From positions 2,976,001 through 3,040,000 of the forward strand of contig OZ244213.1 of the NCBI GenBank assembly GCA_965216905.1: a stretch of DNA of 64,000 nt, given 5' to 3'. Both the position numbers and the translations under genes were made by a program. How positions within the stretch are numbered: the first letter of the stretch is position 1; the number at the start of each line of letters is the position of its first letter. Source of the stretch: G965216905 sp965216905. Its GTDB lineage: Bacteria > Actinomycetota > Acidimicrobiia > Spongiisociales > ZC4RG35. The notes under the pieces were generated by a model. That model was given only the letters and a program-made list of their open reading frames with translations, had not been told where the DNA came from and did not search any database. Below are positions 17,753-27,215 of the stretch, one piece after another.

Positions 17753-18835
17753 TCAGCCGACGATGGCGCCGAGCGGCGAGGCCTCCTGGTCGATATCGGC
17801 GGGCTCGGACAGCTGGTCGAGGAGGCATGACTCGGGGGCCCGGTCGGGTCGCCAGCGGAGCATCTTCGTCGTGCCGCGGAACCGGCCGGCGGTCGACCAC
17901 GTGTACCGCACTTCCGCGACCCGATCAGGTCGAAGCGGAATCCATGTGTGGTCTCGGCCCGATGCATCACTCCAGCGGTTCGGGGCGCCGGGCATCGATC
18001 CGTCGGCGTTGGCTTCGGCGCTCATCCATTCCGCCCACGGATGCTCGGAGAGATCGACGACGGCCAGATCGGCGAGTTCTTCCGCCAGCTCCGATCGACG
18101 CTTGGCGGTGAAACTGGCAGCGACGCCGACATGATGGAGTCGGCCGTCCGGCGCATAGAGGCCGAGGATGAGCGAGCCGACGCCATCGCCCGACTTGTGG
18201 ACGCGGTAGCCGGCCACGACGCAGTCAGCCGTTCGGACGTGCTTGAGCTTGAACTGTGTCCGCTTGTCGAACACGTAGGGAGCGTCCGTCGGCTTGACGA
18301 TGAGACCATCGAGTCCGGCTGCCTCGATTGCGCGAAACCATTGCATCGCCAGGTCCGGGTCCTCGGTGGCCGGTGCGAGGTGAACGGGCCTTTCGAAGTC
18401 GCGTGCGATGAGTTCGAGTCGCCGACGCCGTTCGCCAAATGGGAGTTGGATCAGAGACTCGCCGTCGAGTGCCAGAACATCGAACGCCACGTACTGGGCC
18501 GGGGTCTTCTCCGACAGCATCATCACCCGCGACTCTGCCGGGTGAATCCGCTGCCCCAGGGCATCGAAGTCGAGGCGCCCATCGACGACCACGATGATCT
18601 CGCCGTCGATCACGCAGCGGTCAGGAAGTGGGCCCGGGAGACTTGCGACCAGCTCGGGGAAGTATCGGTTCAGCGGTCGCTCGTTCCGGGACCCGAGCAC
18701 GATGTCGTCACCATCTCGAAACACGACGCATCGATACCCGTCCCACTTCGGCTCGTAGGACACGGACCCGAGGGGGAGGTCCCGGACCGGCTTGGCCAGC
18801 ATCGGCTTGACGGGCGGCATGATCGGAAGGTCCAC
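17753..18835 (-). CDS. ligC: ATP-dependent DNA ligase, LigC type
   Basis: 360 aa, the size of mycobacterial LigC. The nucleotidyltransferase motif I EPKWDGYR has the adenylated Lys30. Motifs DGEIIVV, DGLIVKP and the C-terminal OB-fold RxDxxWxKxK-type region are recognisable (TQFKLKH, LRPDRVAEVRY). It seals nicked duplexes in repair. There is no LigD polymerase, nuclease or Ku gene in the window. GTG start at 18835 with TAGGCT 6 nt upstream (18842-18847). Family assignment is firm; the LigC rather than LigB label is by size and sequence style. Confidence 0.85.
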   Translation of the reverse strand: MDLPIMPPVKPMLAKPVRDLPLGSVSYEPKWDGYRCVVFRDGDDIVLGSRNERPLNRYFPELVASLPGPLPDRCVIDGEIIVVVDGRLDFDALGQRIHPAESRVMMLSEKTPAQYVAFDVLALDGESLIQLPFGERRRRLELIARDFERPVHLAPATEDPDLAMQWFRAIEAAGLDGLIVKPTDAPYVFDKRTQFKLKHVRTADCVVAGYRVHKSGDGVGSLILGLYAPDGRLHHVGVAASFTAKRRSELAEELADLAVVDLSEHPWAEWMSAEANADGSMPGAPNRWSDASGRDHTWIPLRPDRVAEVRYTWSTAGRFRGTTKMLRWRPDRAPESCLLDQLSEPADIDQEASPLGAIVG

Positions 18836-18896
18836 GACCAGAGCCTACGGTGCCCTGACCCGCTCCGGGCCGACCCGGTGCCGAGCAACGGTCTTG

Positions 18897-19982
18897 TCAG
18901 GCCGGTACCGCCGTGTCCTCTCCAACGCTTCGACCTAGAAGTCGACGCAGCCAGGCGCCACCGCCCAGCAGACTGACGGCCAGACCGATGAGGGGTCCCA
19001 CGTAGGGGATCAGCCCGAGCCCGACCAGCACCGCCAACCCGACGCTCATCGCCACCCACGCCGGGCTTTCCTCCGGGAGCAGGCGATCGGCGATCCATGT
19101 GGCAACGACGATCGGCGCCAGGATCGCAACCAGGATGAACCCGGCTATGAAGGCGACGACCCACGTCAGCACGATCAGCGAGATCACCAACCCCACCAGG
19201 AGGCCCAGTCCCAACCACCCGAGGAGGATGGCCAGGAGCAAACCGATGATCGTCACGCCGATGGGAGCGACCACCAGGGCGATCAGCAACACGAGTCCCC
19301 ACAATGCGGCTCGACCAGGGGCAGCATCGAGATCCTGAATTGCTCCCTCGAGGAGCCGCCGGCCCAGCCACAGGAGCCCCAGTCCGACGAGCAACAACGA
19401 CGCGAAGCGGCTCAGTGCACGGACGACGGGGTTCGGAGCTTCCGTCTCCCTGGGTTCCTCGATCTCGACATCCTCGGTCCCGGCGACCGACCCGGTGCGG
19501 TCGTATGTGCCGCTCCGACCGAGGACGTCACCCTCGACGGCTCCCGAGAGGCTGGCGGTGCCGGCCCCGAACACGACGTCTTCGCCAATCGTTCCGCTCA
19601 CGTTCAGTTGACCCGCTCCAGCGAGCAGATCCTCGCCGATGGCACCGGCCACGCTCAGTTGGCCTCCCGCCATCCGGAGATCGCCGTCGACCGTTCCATT
19701 GACATCGACGGTGCCGGCGCCGGCGAACACGTCGCCTTCAACCTGGCCAGGGACTTGCACGCTTCCTCCGAAGGCGAACACGTCACCCGTCACTCGTCCT
19801 GCGACCACCACCTGGCCGGCGAACGCGTACAGATCTCCTTCGACCACCTCGCCTTCGGGCACGGTCACCGAGTCGCCGGTCCGCACCTTTCCGTCGAGGA
19901 ACTGCTCCTGAGCGATGGCTGCGGCCGCCAGACCCAGGAGCATCACCAGCGAGAGGGCCAGCAAGGCCGGAAGTCTTCTCAT
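18897..19982 (-). CDS. membrane protein with bactofilin-like beta-helix ectodomain
   Basis: 361 aa. A signal peptide (MRRLPALLALSLVMLLGLAAAAIAQE) is followed by about 130 residues of short Gly-rich repeats of the pattern V.G.V.GDV.A.GG, as in polymer-forming bactofilin-type beta-helices. From about residue 195 there are four to five hydrophobic segments (SLLLVGLGLLWLG; LWGLVLLIALVVAP; LLGWLGLGLLVGLV; WVAFIAGFILVAI-like; VGLGLIPYVGPLIGL). The repeat domain is predicted to lie outside the membrane, unlike cytosolic bactofilins. Function unknown; a structural or envelope role is inferred. Confidence 0.78.
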   Translation of the reverse strand: MRRLPALLALSLVMLLGLAAAAIAQEQFLDGKVRTGDSVTVPEGEVVEGDLYAFAGQVVVAGRVTGDVFAFGGSVQVPGQVEGDVFAGAGTVDVNGTVDGDLRMAGGQLSVAGAIGEDLLAGAGQLNVSGTIGEDVVFGAGTASLSGAVEGDVLGRSGTYDRTGSVAGTEDVEIEEPRETEAPNPVVRALSRFASLLLVGLGLLWLGRRLLEGAIQDLDAAPGRAALWGLVLLIALVVAPIGVTIIGLLLAILLGWLGLGLLVGLVISLIVLTWVVAFIAGFILVAILAPIVVATWIADRLLPEESPAWVAMSVGLAVLVGLGLIPYVGPLIGLAVSLLGGGAWLRRLLGRSVGEDTAVPA

Positions 19983-20135
19983 GTCTCAACCTCTTCGTCT
20001 CGCTCCCCTCGAGCATTGTCTCGGACCCGGAGCGGGCGTTCAAGGGACGAACGGCCCCAACCACCGACTGGCCGCCGCATCGCGTCTCCCCATCGCGGGC
20101 AGTAGCGTGGGCCCGTCGCTGCCCCACCCGCACTC

Positions 20136-20756
20136 ATGCCTGCCGCCGCCAAGATCGCCTTCATCGGTTCACACTCCGTTCGCAAGACCAACGCCGTGCA
20201 CTCCTTCGCCGGGGCCGTCGGCCGAAGCGGTCGGAGCGTCGAGGTTGGTCGGGAGGTGATCCGGTTCAATCCGCTCGGGTTGAACGAAGGCGCCACCGCC
20301 GAAGCCCAGCTCTGGGTGCTCATGGCGCAGATCCAACAGGAGCTGGAGTTGCGCACGCGAGCAGAGGTCTTGGTGACCGATCGGGCGGTGATCGACAACT
20401 TCGCATACTTCCTGCGCGTCACCGGAGGCGAGGATCCGTTCGAAGTGAAGCCGCTGGTTCGCCGCTGGTGCCAGACGTACGACCTCTTCGTCCGCATGAA
20501 TCCGGACGTCCCGCTTCGCGTCGACGGCGTTCGGAGCACCAGCGATCGATTCCGTTCTGAGATCGAAGGCATCCTCGATCTCGTCATCCCGCAGTACTGC
20601 CCGCCCGAGCGGGTGCTCAGTGTCAATGCGTCGGAGGTCACCGCCGCCTACGACTGGTCTCCGATCCTGGAGCGACTGGTGGGTCTGGAGCCCGAAGGCG
20701 CCCGACCGATCCGACCGGTCACCATCCATCCCACCCTGTGGGACGCGATCGACTGA
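20136..20756 (+). CDS. AAA/NadR-type P-loop ATPase with atypical Walker A
   Basis: 206 aa. IAFIGSHSVRKTNAVHSFA occupies the place of a P-loop in the AAA_28/NadR-kinase group, whose usual form is GSHGVGKTT. Here Arg replaces the glycine before Lys-Thr. ELRTRAEVLVTDRAVIDNFAY is a Walker-B/DR(S/A) region of nucleoside or nucleotide kinases, and the C-terminal half contains the arginine-rich lid (GVRSTSDRFRSEI). Homologues are often annotated only as ATPases. A TAGCGT hexamer lies at 20103-20108. Confidence 0.65.
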   Translation: MPAAAKIAFIGSHSVRKTNAVHSFAGAVGRSGRSVEVGREVIRFNPLGLNEGATAEAQLWVLMAQIQQELELRTRAEVLVTDRAVIDNFAYFLRVTGGEDPFEVKPLVRRWCQTYDLFVRMNPDVPLRVDGVRSTSDRFRSEIEGILDLVIPQYCPPERVLSVNASEVTAAYDWSPILERLVGLEPEGARPIRPVTIHPTLWDAID

Positions 20757-20828
20757 ACGACGGCGTACCGAAGCCCTCCATCGATCCGGGTACCGGTAGC
20801 GAGGTCCGAGCGGTACGTTGCCTCCCTC

Positions 20829-21857
20829 ATGATGCACCAACTGGTCAGTGCAGCAACCCGGACCGCTGAGCTGGGTATTCCGGACCGGCTGGTCCGAGCC
20901 GGGATGCGGCGCGCAACCGCACGGCGAATCTCCGCCGAGGAAGCCAGGACATCCGAGGATCGACAGGCCATGCTGCAGGCCTGGCACACGGGGCCGATTG
21001 CGCTGGTACCCGAGCGCGCCAACCGGCAGCACTACGAGGTGCCAGCCGCGTTCTACGAGACCATCCTGGGCCCGGAGATGAAGTACTCCTCTGCGCTGTT
21101 CGAAGACGGAGCGCCGAACCTGGCGACCGCGGAGGAGGCAATGATGAGCGTCACCGCCGAACGTACCGAAATCGAGGACGGGATGCGCATCCTCGACCTC
21201 GGATGTGGATGGGGGTCGATGTCGTTCTTCCTGGCTCAACGGTTCCCGGCTGCCACCATCGTGGCGGTCTCCAACTCACGATCGCAGGGAGCGTTCATCC
21301 ACGAGCGGGCCACACGAATGGGCCTCAGCAATGTGGTGCACTCCGTCGCCGATGTGAACGACCTGGAACTCGAGGGTCGGTTCGATGCCGCCGTCTCTAT
21401 CGAGATGTTCGAACACGTGCGGAATCATCCTCGCCTGCTCGAACGGCTCTCTCGTTACATGCAACCCGGGGCACCGGTGCTGGTTCACGTCTTTGCTCAC
21501 CGGCGGCTGTACTGGGCGTTCGAGGAGCGCGGTCCCGGAGATTGGATGACCCGCCACTTCTTCTCGGGCGGCATCATGCCCTCACACGAACGGTTTTCGA
21601 GCTTGGTGGCTCCCTATGCGGTCGAGGAGTCCTGGTGGATGAACGGCACCAACTACCAGCAGACGCTGGAGCGCTGGCTCGACCGACTGGATGCTGAGCG
21701 CACCGGCGTCGAACGAGTGCTCGGCGACGTCTACGGCCCAGACACCGAACGGTGGATCCAGCGTTGGCGGATGTTCCTGATGGCCTCGGCGGAGTTCTTC
21801 GGCTATCGGGGTGGCCACGAGATGGGGGTGAGTCATCATCGGCTCCGGCTGGGTTGA
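20829..21857 (+). CDS. cyclopropane-fatty-acid-synthase-like SAM methyltransferase
   Basis: 342 aa. N-terminal segment NRQHYEVPAAFYETILGPEMKYS and SAM motif MRILDLGCGWGS (about 119-130) are those of the CFA synthase/mycolic-acid-methyltransferase superfamily. SIEMFEHVRN is the conserved motif-IV region. The C-terminal part is shorter than in E. coli Cfa, so it belongs to the broad CFA-like group, which methylates lipids or small molecules. TACGTT lies 9 nt before the ATG (20814-20819). Confidence 0.8.
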   Translation: MMHQLVSAATRTAELGIPDRLVRAGMRRATARRISAEEARTSEDRQAMLQAWHTGPIALVPERANRQHYEVPAAFYETILGPEMKYSSALFEDGAPNLATAEEAMMSVTAERTEIEDGMRILDLGCGWGSMSFFLAQRFPAATIVAVSNSRSQGAFIHERATRMGLSNVVHSVADVNDLELEGRFDAAVSIEMFEHVRNHPRLLERLSRYMQPGAPVLVHVFAHRRLYWAFEERGPGDWMTRHFFSGGIMPSHERFSSLVAPYAVEESWWMNGTNYQQTLERWLDRLDAERTGVERVLGDVYGPDTERWIQRWRMFLMASAEFFGYRGGHEMGVSHHRLRLG

Positions 21858-21947
21858 CCGGGCGGTGGGGCGGCGTGCCAGGGAGCTGACCATGTGAATG
21901 CTCGCTTCCTCCGGGCACCAGACGATGCCCGCAGGTAGATTCGAAGG

Positions 21948-24900
21948 ATGGATGGACTGAGGCAGGGGCTCTCCGGTGAGCGGCGCGTCCTGACATCACT
22001 GTTCTGCGACATCGTGGGTTCCACCGCTCGCGCCGAGACGATGGATCCCGAGGACTGGGGCGAGATCATCGCCGCCGGGATGCGAATCGTCGGCGGGGTG
22101 ATCGAACGCTTCGGTGGCACCGTGTCCGAGTTTGCCGGCGACGGGCTGCTGGCGATCTTCGGCGCCCCGGTTGCGCACGAGGACGACCCGTACCGGGCGG
22201 TGCGCGCCGGGCTCGAAATCGTGAAGGCATCACAGACCCACCGGCTCGCAGACGGCGACCGGCTCCAGGTTCGGGTCGGCATCCACACCGGTCTGGCCGT
22301 GGTCGGTGACATCGAGACGTCGGCGTTCCGTACCTACTCTGCGCTCGGTGACGCGCTGAACGTCGCCGCCCGACTCCAGTCCATGGCCCGTCCCGGAACC
22401 GTCGTCATCACGGCGGCCACGCTGCGACTCCTCGGCTCCGACGTCGAGGTCACATCCCTGGGAGCGACGGATCTCAAGGGCCGTACCGCATCTATCAGCG
22501 CCTACCAAGTCGAAGGCGTCAAGGAGGCAGCCGAACGACGTCGCGGCCTCCCCGGACTCTCCAGTCCGATGGTGGGGCGAAGCACCGAGCTGAATGAGCT
22601 CGAACGCCTGGTCGGCTTCAGTGCGGCCGGAACCGGACGGATCGCCGCCGTGATGGGAGAACCCGGGGTGGGAAAGACCAGATTGGTGGAGGAGCTGGAG
22701 CCTCGGCTTGCCAAGCGGCCAGATGCCCGATGGGCGTTGGGGACGTGTGTCCCGTTCGATGAGGATCTTCCCTATCACCTGGTCGCCGGACTCGTTCGCT
22801 CGCTGGCAGGCGTGGGTTCGACGGAGGCTCCGTCGGTGGCCGGAAAGGCGATTCTCGCCCTTTGCCAGGACTTGGACATCGGCGAGCATGAGGAATCCCT
22901 GCTCAGACTGATCGATGTCGAAGGGGAGTACGACGACCGGCCGGCCGAGGTGCTCGAGGCCGAGTACGTGGAAGCGGTCTCCCACCTGCTCGGGGAGCTC
23001 TCACGCGAGAGCCGTCCGATCGTGCTCGTCTGTGAAGACGTCCACTGGGCGGACCCTTCGTCCGTCGACCTGATGGCGGAGATGCTGAATCGGGTACCGA
23101 CGCTCCCGGTCATGCTCGTCCTGGCAATGCGTCCGGACCGAAGCTCGGTCGGTTGGACGCTGCTGGAGCTGGCACGGCGTGACATTGCCGAAGCGCTCAC
23201 CGAGATTCGGCTGCAACCGCTGGACGACGCGACCAGCCGGGAGATGGTGGGCCATTTGCTGGAGATCGAGTCGCTTCCGCCGTCGCTCCGCAGGCTGGTC
23301 TTGGACAAGGCCGAGGGCAACCCGTTCTTCCTCGAAGAGGTCGTTCGAATGTTGGTGGCGAGGGACCTCGTCGTCCGTCGGGATGGGCGCTGGATCGCCA
23401 AGGGCGACCTCTCCTCGCTCGACGTACCCGCCACCATTCAGGGGCTTCTCGCCTCCCGTATCGACATGCTGGGGGCCGACCTCAGGAAGGCGGGCAGGGT
23501 GGCGGCGGTGATCGGTCGGCGCTTCTCGGTTCGGCTGTTCGACGAGGTCTTCGACGAGCGTCCTCAAGAGGAGCGCGGCACGCTGCACCCGGATATCGCT
23601 GCCTTGGAGGCGCAAGGAATCTTGTCGCTCGAGTCGGTCGATCCCGAGTTGGAGTTCGGCTTCCGACACGCACTCATCCACGACGTGATGTGTGAGGGTC
23701 TGCTCCGCAAGGAGCGGCGTACGATCCATCGTGAGGTGGCGGCGGCCATCGTTCGCCTCTACGGAGATCGCCTCGAGGAAATGGCGCCGTCGCTCGCTCG
23801 CCACTATGCCGAGGCCGGCGACGTCGACGACGCACTGGTCCATCTGTTCGTGGCAGGTCGCAGGGCGATGAGCTTGGGTGCGCGACGAGAAGCGGCCGGG
23901 TTCTTCGGCCAGGCGCAACGGCTCTTGGAGTCGGACCCGGACGCAGATCCGAGCATGCAGATCGATGCCGTGCTCGGCCGGTTGAATGCGGGCTCGGGGT
24001 TCACTCCGGGGCCGGAGGCACTGGGCTGGATCGAGTCAGTGCTGCCGCTGGCGCATCAGCTCGACGATCCCGATCGGCTGGCACGCCTGTACGAACGGGC
24101 GATCTGGACGAGATCGATGCAGGGAGAAACGTATGCCCGCGACGAGTATCGAGCGCAACTGGACGCCGGCTACTCGCTGATCCCGAGACTCACCGACGCC
24201 GGGACGGCAGCATTGCTGGAGGCGATGATGGGGGCGGCCCATCGATCGGGGGACGAGTACGAGGCGTCGGTCGAACCACTGACGCATGCCGTCGACCGTC
24301 TGGAGGACGCCGGCCGGCTGGTGGAGGCCTCGTACAACGCATCGATGCTGGCCGACTCACTGAGCCAGATCGGGCGTTTCGATGAGGCGATGGACGTGGT
24401 CACCCGAGCCGGCGCGCTCGGTCGGGCGAGCGGCGATCCGAATGCGATCCTGGACGCCGACCTGATTCGCGGTTCCATCGCCGGCGAACGCGGCGACCTG
24501 GAGGAGGCACTCGAGCTGACCAAACGCGGAATCGAGGCGGCCGAGTCAGTAGGGAACACGTTCTGCAACCTGGCCGGCAACTTCAAGCTTGCCGATCAGG
24601 AGCTGCGGTTGGGGAATGTCGAGTCCGCCATCACGCACCTGGAGACGAGCACCGGCCTCGCCCAGTTCTGTGACGCCGGCGGATATGAAGCGCTCGGTCA
24701 GGCCTGGTTGGCGGCCGCCAGGTCGCGAGCCGGAGACCTGAGAGTCGCCGACTTCGATGGACCGCTGGCTGCGGCGATCTGCTCAGGGAGCCGCAGCGCG
24801 GAAGGGCTGGTGCGGATGCAACGAGGGATTGCCCTGGCGGGTGCCGGCCGCTTCGAAGATGCAACCCCGGACTTCGAGCGAGCGATCGAGCTGTTCGCCG

Positions 24901-25055
24901 ACTATGGCGGTCTCCCCAACCTGGCTAGAGCCCACCATGCGTTCGGGCAGGCGTTGGAGGCGGCGGGGCAGGGGAACGAGGCGACCGAGCACCTGCACGA
25001 GGCACGGCGGCTGTTCGAAGAACTCGGCATCCGGCACGACGGGCCGATGTCCTGA
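21948..25055 (+). CDS. class III adenylate/guanylate cyclase-AAA-TPR protein
   Basis: 1035 aa signalling protein. Residues 10-190 form a class III nucleotidyl cyclase domain with the first metal-binding Asp21 in FCDIVGST, then FAGDGLLAIFG and the base-recognition block YSALGDALNVAARLQ. An AAA/NACHT-like ATPase follows with Walker A GEPGVGKT near 237, VLVCEDVHWADPS (Walker B) and VGRSTELNELERL before it. The C-terminal half is TPR-like. Such proteins make cAMP under ATPase/TPR control. TAGATT ends 6 nt before the ATG (21936-21941), indicating a leaderless start. The next gene begins 1 nt after the stop. Confidence 0.86.
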   Translation: MDGLRQGLSGERRVLTSLFCDIVGSTARAETMDPEDWGEIIAAGMRIVGGVIERFGGTVSEFAGDGLLAIFGAPVAHEDDPYRAVRAGLEIVKASQTHRLADGDRLQVRVGIHTGLAVVGDIETSAFRTYSALGDALNVAARLQSMARPGTVVITAATLRLLGSDVEVTSLGATDLKGRTASISAYQVEGVKEAAERRRGLPGLSSPMVGRSTELNELERLVGFSAAGTGRIAAVMGEPGVGKTRLVEELEPRLAKRPDARWALGTCVPFDEDLPYHLVAGLVRSLAGVGSTEAPSVAGKAILALCQDLDIGEHEESLLRLIDVEGEYDDRPAEVLEAEYVEAVSHLLGELSRESRPIVLVCEDVHWADPSSVDLMAEMLNRVPTLPVMLVLAMRPDRSSVGWTLLELARRDIAEALTEIRLQPLDDATSREMVGHLLEIESLPPSLRRLVLDKAEGNPFFLEEVVRMLVARDLVVRRDGRWIAKGDLSSLDVPATIQGLLASRIDMLGADLRKAGRVAAVIGRRFSVRLFDEVFDERPQEERGTLHPDIAALEAQGILSLESVDPELEFGFRHALIHDVMCEGLLRKERRTIHREVAAAIVRLYGDRLEEMAPSLARHYAEAGDVDDALVHLFVAGRRAMSLGARREAAGFFGQAQRLLESDPDADPSMQIDAVLGRLNAGSGFTPGPEALGWIESVLPLAHQLDDPDRLARLYERAIWTRSMQGETYARDEYRAQLDAGYSLIPRLTDAGTAALLEAMMGAAHRSGDEYEASVEPLTHAVDRLEDAGRLVEASYNASMLADSLSQIGRFDEAMDVVTRAGALGRASGDPNAILDADLIRGSIAGERGDLEEALELTKRGIEAAESVGNTFCNLAGNFKLADQELRLGNVESAITHLETSTGLAQFCDAGGYEALGQAWLAAARSRAGDLRVADFDGPLAAAICSGSRSAEGLVRMQRGIALAGAGRFEDATPDFERAIELFADYGGLPNLARAHHAFGQALEAAGQGNEATEHLHEARRLFEELGIRHDGPMS

Positions 25056-25056
25056 C

Positions 25057-26493
25057 ATGGCAACGCGATGCGACGTGATCGTGCTCGGGATGGGCACCTG
25101 CGGCGAAGATGCGGCCCTGCGCCTGGCAGCCGCCGGCCTCGACGTCGTCGGCATCGAGGAACGCCTCATCGGTGGGGAGTGTCCGTTCTGGGCGTGTTTG
25201 CCCACCAAGTCGATGGTCCGGTCGGCCAACCTGGTCGCGGAAGCGAGAAGGGCCGACGGTCTGGTCGGCAGGGTCACCGTCGAACCCGACTGGCAGGTGA
25301 TCGCGAGGCGTCTTCGTGCCGAGATCACCGGAGACTGGACGGATGCCGGGGGCGTGTCACGGTTCGAGGCCAAGGGTGGGCGCTTCATTCGAGGTCGCGG
25401 TGTCGTCGTTGGACCCCGGACCGTCCAGGTCGGAGACCAGACCGTCACCGCCTCCCGCGGGATCCTCGTATCCACCGGCTCGACCCCGGTAATACCTCCG
25501 ATCGACGGCTTGGCCACTGTGCCCTACTGGACGAATCACGAGGCGATCGCCACCGAAGTGCTGCCGGAATCGATCGCCATCCTCGGAGGAGGGGTGGTGG
25601 GGTGCGAGCTCGGTCAGGTGTTCGCCCGGTTCGGTGCCTCGGTCACCATCATCGAAGGTGCATCGCGACTGCTCCCCGCCGAGGAGCCGGAGGCGTCGGC
25701 GCTCGTGGCGGAGGCCATGGAAGCCGATGGCGTGAAGGTCGTGACCGGCGCCAGGGCGACGTCGGTGGAAGGCGACGAGTCGCTGGTTCGGATTCGATTG
25801 GCCGACGGGTCGGCGATCACCACGTCTCGTTTGCTGGTGGCAGTCGGCCGGTCGGCCGACGCCGACTCGATCGGGGTTGGCGCCGCCGGAGCGACCACTC
25901 GGGCGGGATTCGTCGAGGTGGACGGGCGTCTGCGAGCCGCCGACGGGCTCTGGGCGATCGGAGACGTCACCGGTCAGGGCATGCTGACATCGGTAGCCGA
26001 GTACCAGGGGCGTATTGCAGTCGAGGACATCCTGGGTGGCGAACCAACGGCGGCCGGGTATGAGGCGATCCCACGAGCGATCTTCACCGACCCGGAGGTG
26101 GGGGCGGTGGGTCTCACCGAAGCGCAAGCTCGGACGGACGGCCACGACGTCGCAACCGTCGTCAAGAATCTGGGTTCGACGTTCCGCGGTTGGATCCACG
26201 GCACCGGGAACTCCGGGGTGATCAAGCTGGTCGCCGACCGATCCGAGAATCGACTGGTGGGGGCCACGGTGGTCGGTCCGTCCGCCAGCGAGGTGCTCGG
26301 CTTCCTGGCGCTCGCCGTCGACAAACGCATCGAGATCGACGAACTCGTCGATTCGATCTACGCCTTCCCTTCCTTCTACGGGGGCATCGGCGAGGCGATC
26401 GGCGCCTACGGGCGGGGCATCGTGCGGGTCCTGGACCCGGACACCGCTCCGCTGGTCGGGGACCCGAACGTCAGTGTCGGTCCCGGCGGCTAG
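25057..26493 (+). CDS. pyridine nucleotide-disulfide oxidoreductase (mercuric reductase/Lpd-like)
   Basis: 478 aa. FAD motif IVLGMGTCGEDAALRLA at residues 8-24; redox disulfide Cys42-PFWA-Cys47 inside GGECPFWACLPTKS; NAD motif ILGGGVVGCELGQ; dimerisation domain with FTDPEVGAVGLTE. The C-terminal His-Pro-Thr-x-x-Glu segment that supplies the active-site base in lipoamide dehydrogenase is replaced by YAFPSFYGGIGEA, so a true Lpd role is unlikely. It starts 1 nt after the cyclase stop and must be cotranscribed with it. Substrate unknown. Confidence 0.85.
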   Translation: MATRCDVIVLGMGTCGEDAALRLAAAGLDVVGIEERLIGGECPFWACLPTKSMVRSANLVAEARRADGLVGRVTVEPDWQVIARRLRAEITGDWTDAGGVSRFEAKGGRFIRGRGVVVGPRTVQVGDQTVTASRGILVSTGSTPVIPPIDGLATVPYWTNHEAIATEVLPESIAILGGGVVGCELGQVFARFGASVTIIEGASRLLPAEEPEASALVAEAMEADGVKVVTGARATSVEGDESLVRIRLADGSAITTSRLLVAVGRSADADSIGVGAAGATTRAGFVEVDGRLRAADGLWAIGDVTGQGMLTSVAEYQGRIAVEDILGGEPTAAGYEAIPRAIFTDPEVGAVGLTEAQARTDGHDVATVVKNLGSTFRGWIHGTGNSGVIKLVADRSENRLVGATVVGPSASEVLGFLALAVDKRIEIDELVDSIYAFPSFYGGIGEAIGAYGRGIVRVLDPDTAPLVGDPNVSVGPGG

Positions 26494-26818
26494 GGCGCTC
26501 GGACGCCAGCTCTCGCTTGTAGGACCGCCAGGCGTCGCGGTCGACGAGATCGCCGTACTCGCGGTGTCGCGACACCCAGCTCGCCACGTAGGGGCAGACG
26601 GGAACGATCGTGGCGCCCGCCGATCGGAGGTCGTCGAGGGCCGCCCGGACCAGCTTGGAAGCCACTCCCGCTCCTTGCGCCTTTGCGGTCACTTCGGTGT
26701 GGACCATCCAATGCGCGCCGGCGCGGATCTCGTACTCCGTGAAGGCCACCAGTTCGTCGGTTGCCCATGCCTCATACCGCCCCGCGTCCGGGTTGTCCCG
26801 TACCGCAATCGCGTCCAT
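26471..26818 (-). CDS. GNAT-family N-acetyltransferase (YjdJ-like)
   Basis: 115 aa. The short GNAT form: VAFTEYEIRAG, HTEVTAKAQGAGVASKLVRAALDD (acetyl-CoA pyrophosphate loop QGAGVAS) and a C-terminal VCPYVASWVSRHREYGDLV that is typical of the YjdJ/GCN5-like group. The ATG at 26818 is preferred over the GTG one codon earlier, with GAGGA 7-11 nt upstream. Its end overlaps the 3' end of the convergent oxidoreductase by 23 nt. Confidence 0.85.
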   Translation of the reverse strand: MDAIAVRDNPDAGRYEAWATDELVAFTEYEIRAGAHWMVHTEVTAKAQGAGVASKLVRAALDDLRSAGATIVPVCPYVASWVSRHREYGDLVDRDAWRSYKRELASERPSRRDRH

Positions 26819-26831
26819 CACGACGTCCTCA

Positions 26832-27104
26832 TCATCGCTCGGTACGGATGCCTCGGTCGTCGGCGTAGCACCATGCCCAGTGTTCGCCCGGCTCCGCCGA
26901 TCGGATCACGGGGTGATCCGGGTGGGCCTCGGCGTGTTTCCGGGCGTGGCGGTTCGGAGAGTCATCGCAGCACCGGATCAGCTTGCAGTTGACGCAGTAC
27001 CGCAGATGAACCCACGTTCCCCCGATGGGAATGCAGTCGACACAGCCGCCTTCGGGTATCGGTTCGAGAGGGAGGTCCACGAGGTGTTCACATGGTTCTG
27101 CCAT
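26832..27104 (-). CDS. UBP-type zinc-finger protein
   Basis: 90 aa, almost entirely a zf-UBP domain: CEHLVDLPLEPIPEGGCVDC, CVNCKLIRCCDDSPNRHARKHAEAHPDHPV. In eukaryotes this zinc-finger binds ubiquitin C-termini. Stand-alone bacterial copies are common in actinobacteria and their ligand is not known. The ATG at 27104 has a GAAGGGAAG ribosome-binding site 5 nt upstream. It lies 13 nt before the GNAT gene, so the two may form an operon. Confidence 0.85.
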   Translation of the reverse strand: MAEPCEHLVDLPLEPIPEGGCVDCIPIGGTWVHLRYCVNCKLIRCCDDSPNRHARKHAEAHPDHPVIRSAEPGEHWAWCYADDRGIRTER

Positions 27105-27215
27105 CGGCTTCCCTTCGTCCGTCTGCGCCGGCAATTCCGATCCCCGGATCTACTCGGCCGCTCGTCTTCCACTATCGCAGAGTGCGGCCGTCGCGGGAGC
27201 TTGGAAGCCGAGTCG

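Noticed and set aside
21952..21960. Alternative ATG at 21952 for the adenylate cyclase gene
   Set aside because: Out of frame; runs into TGA after two codons.
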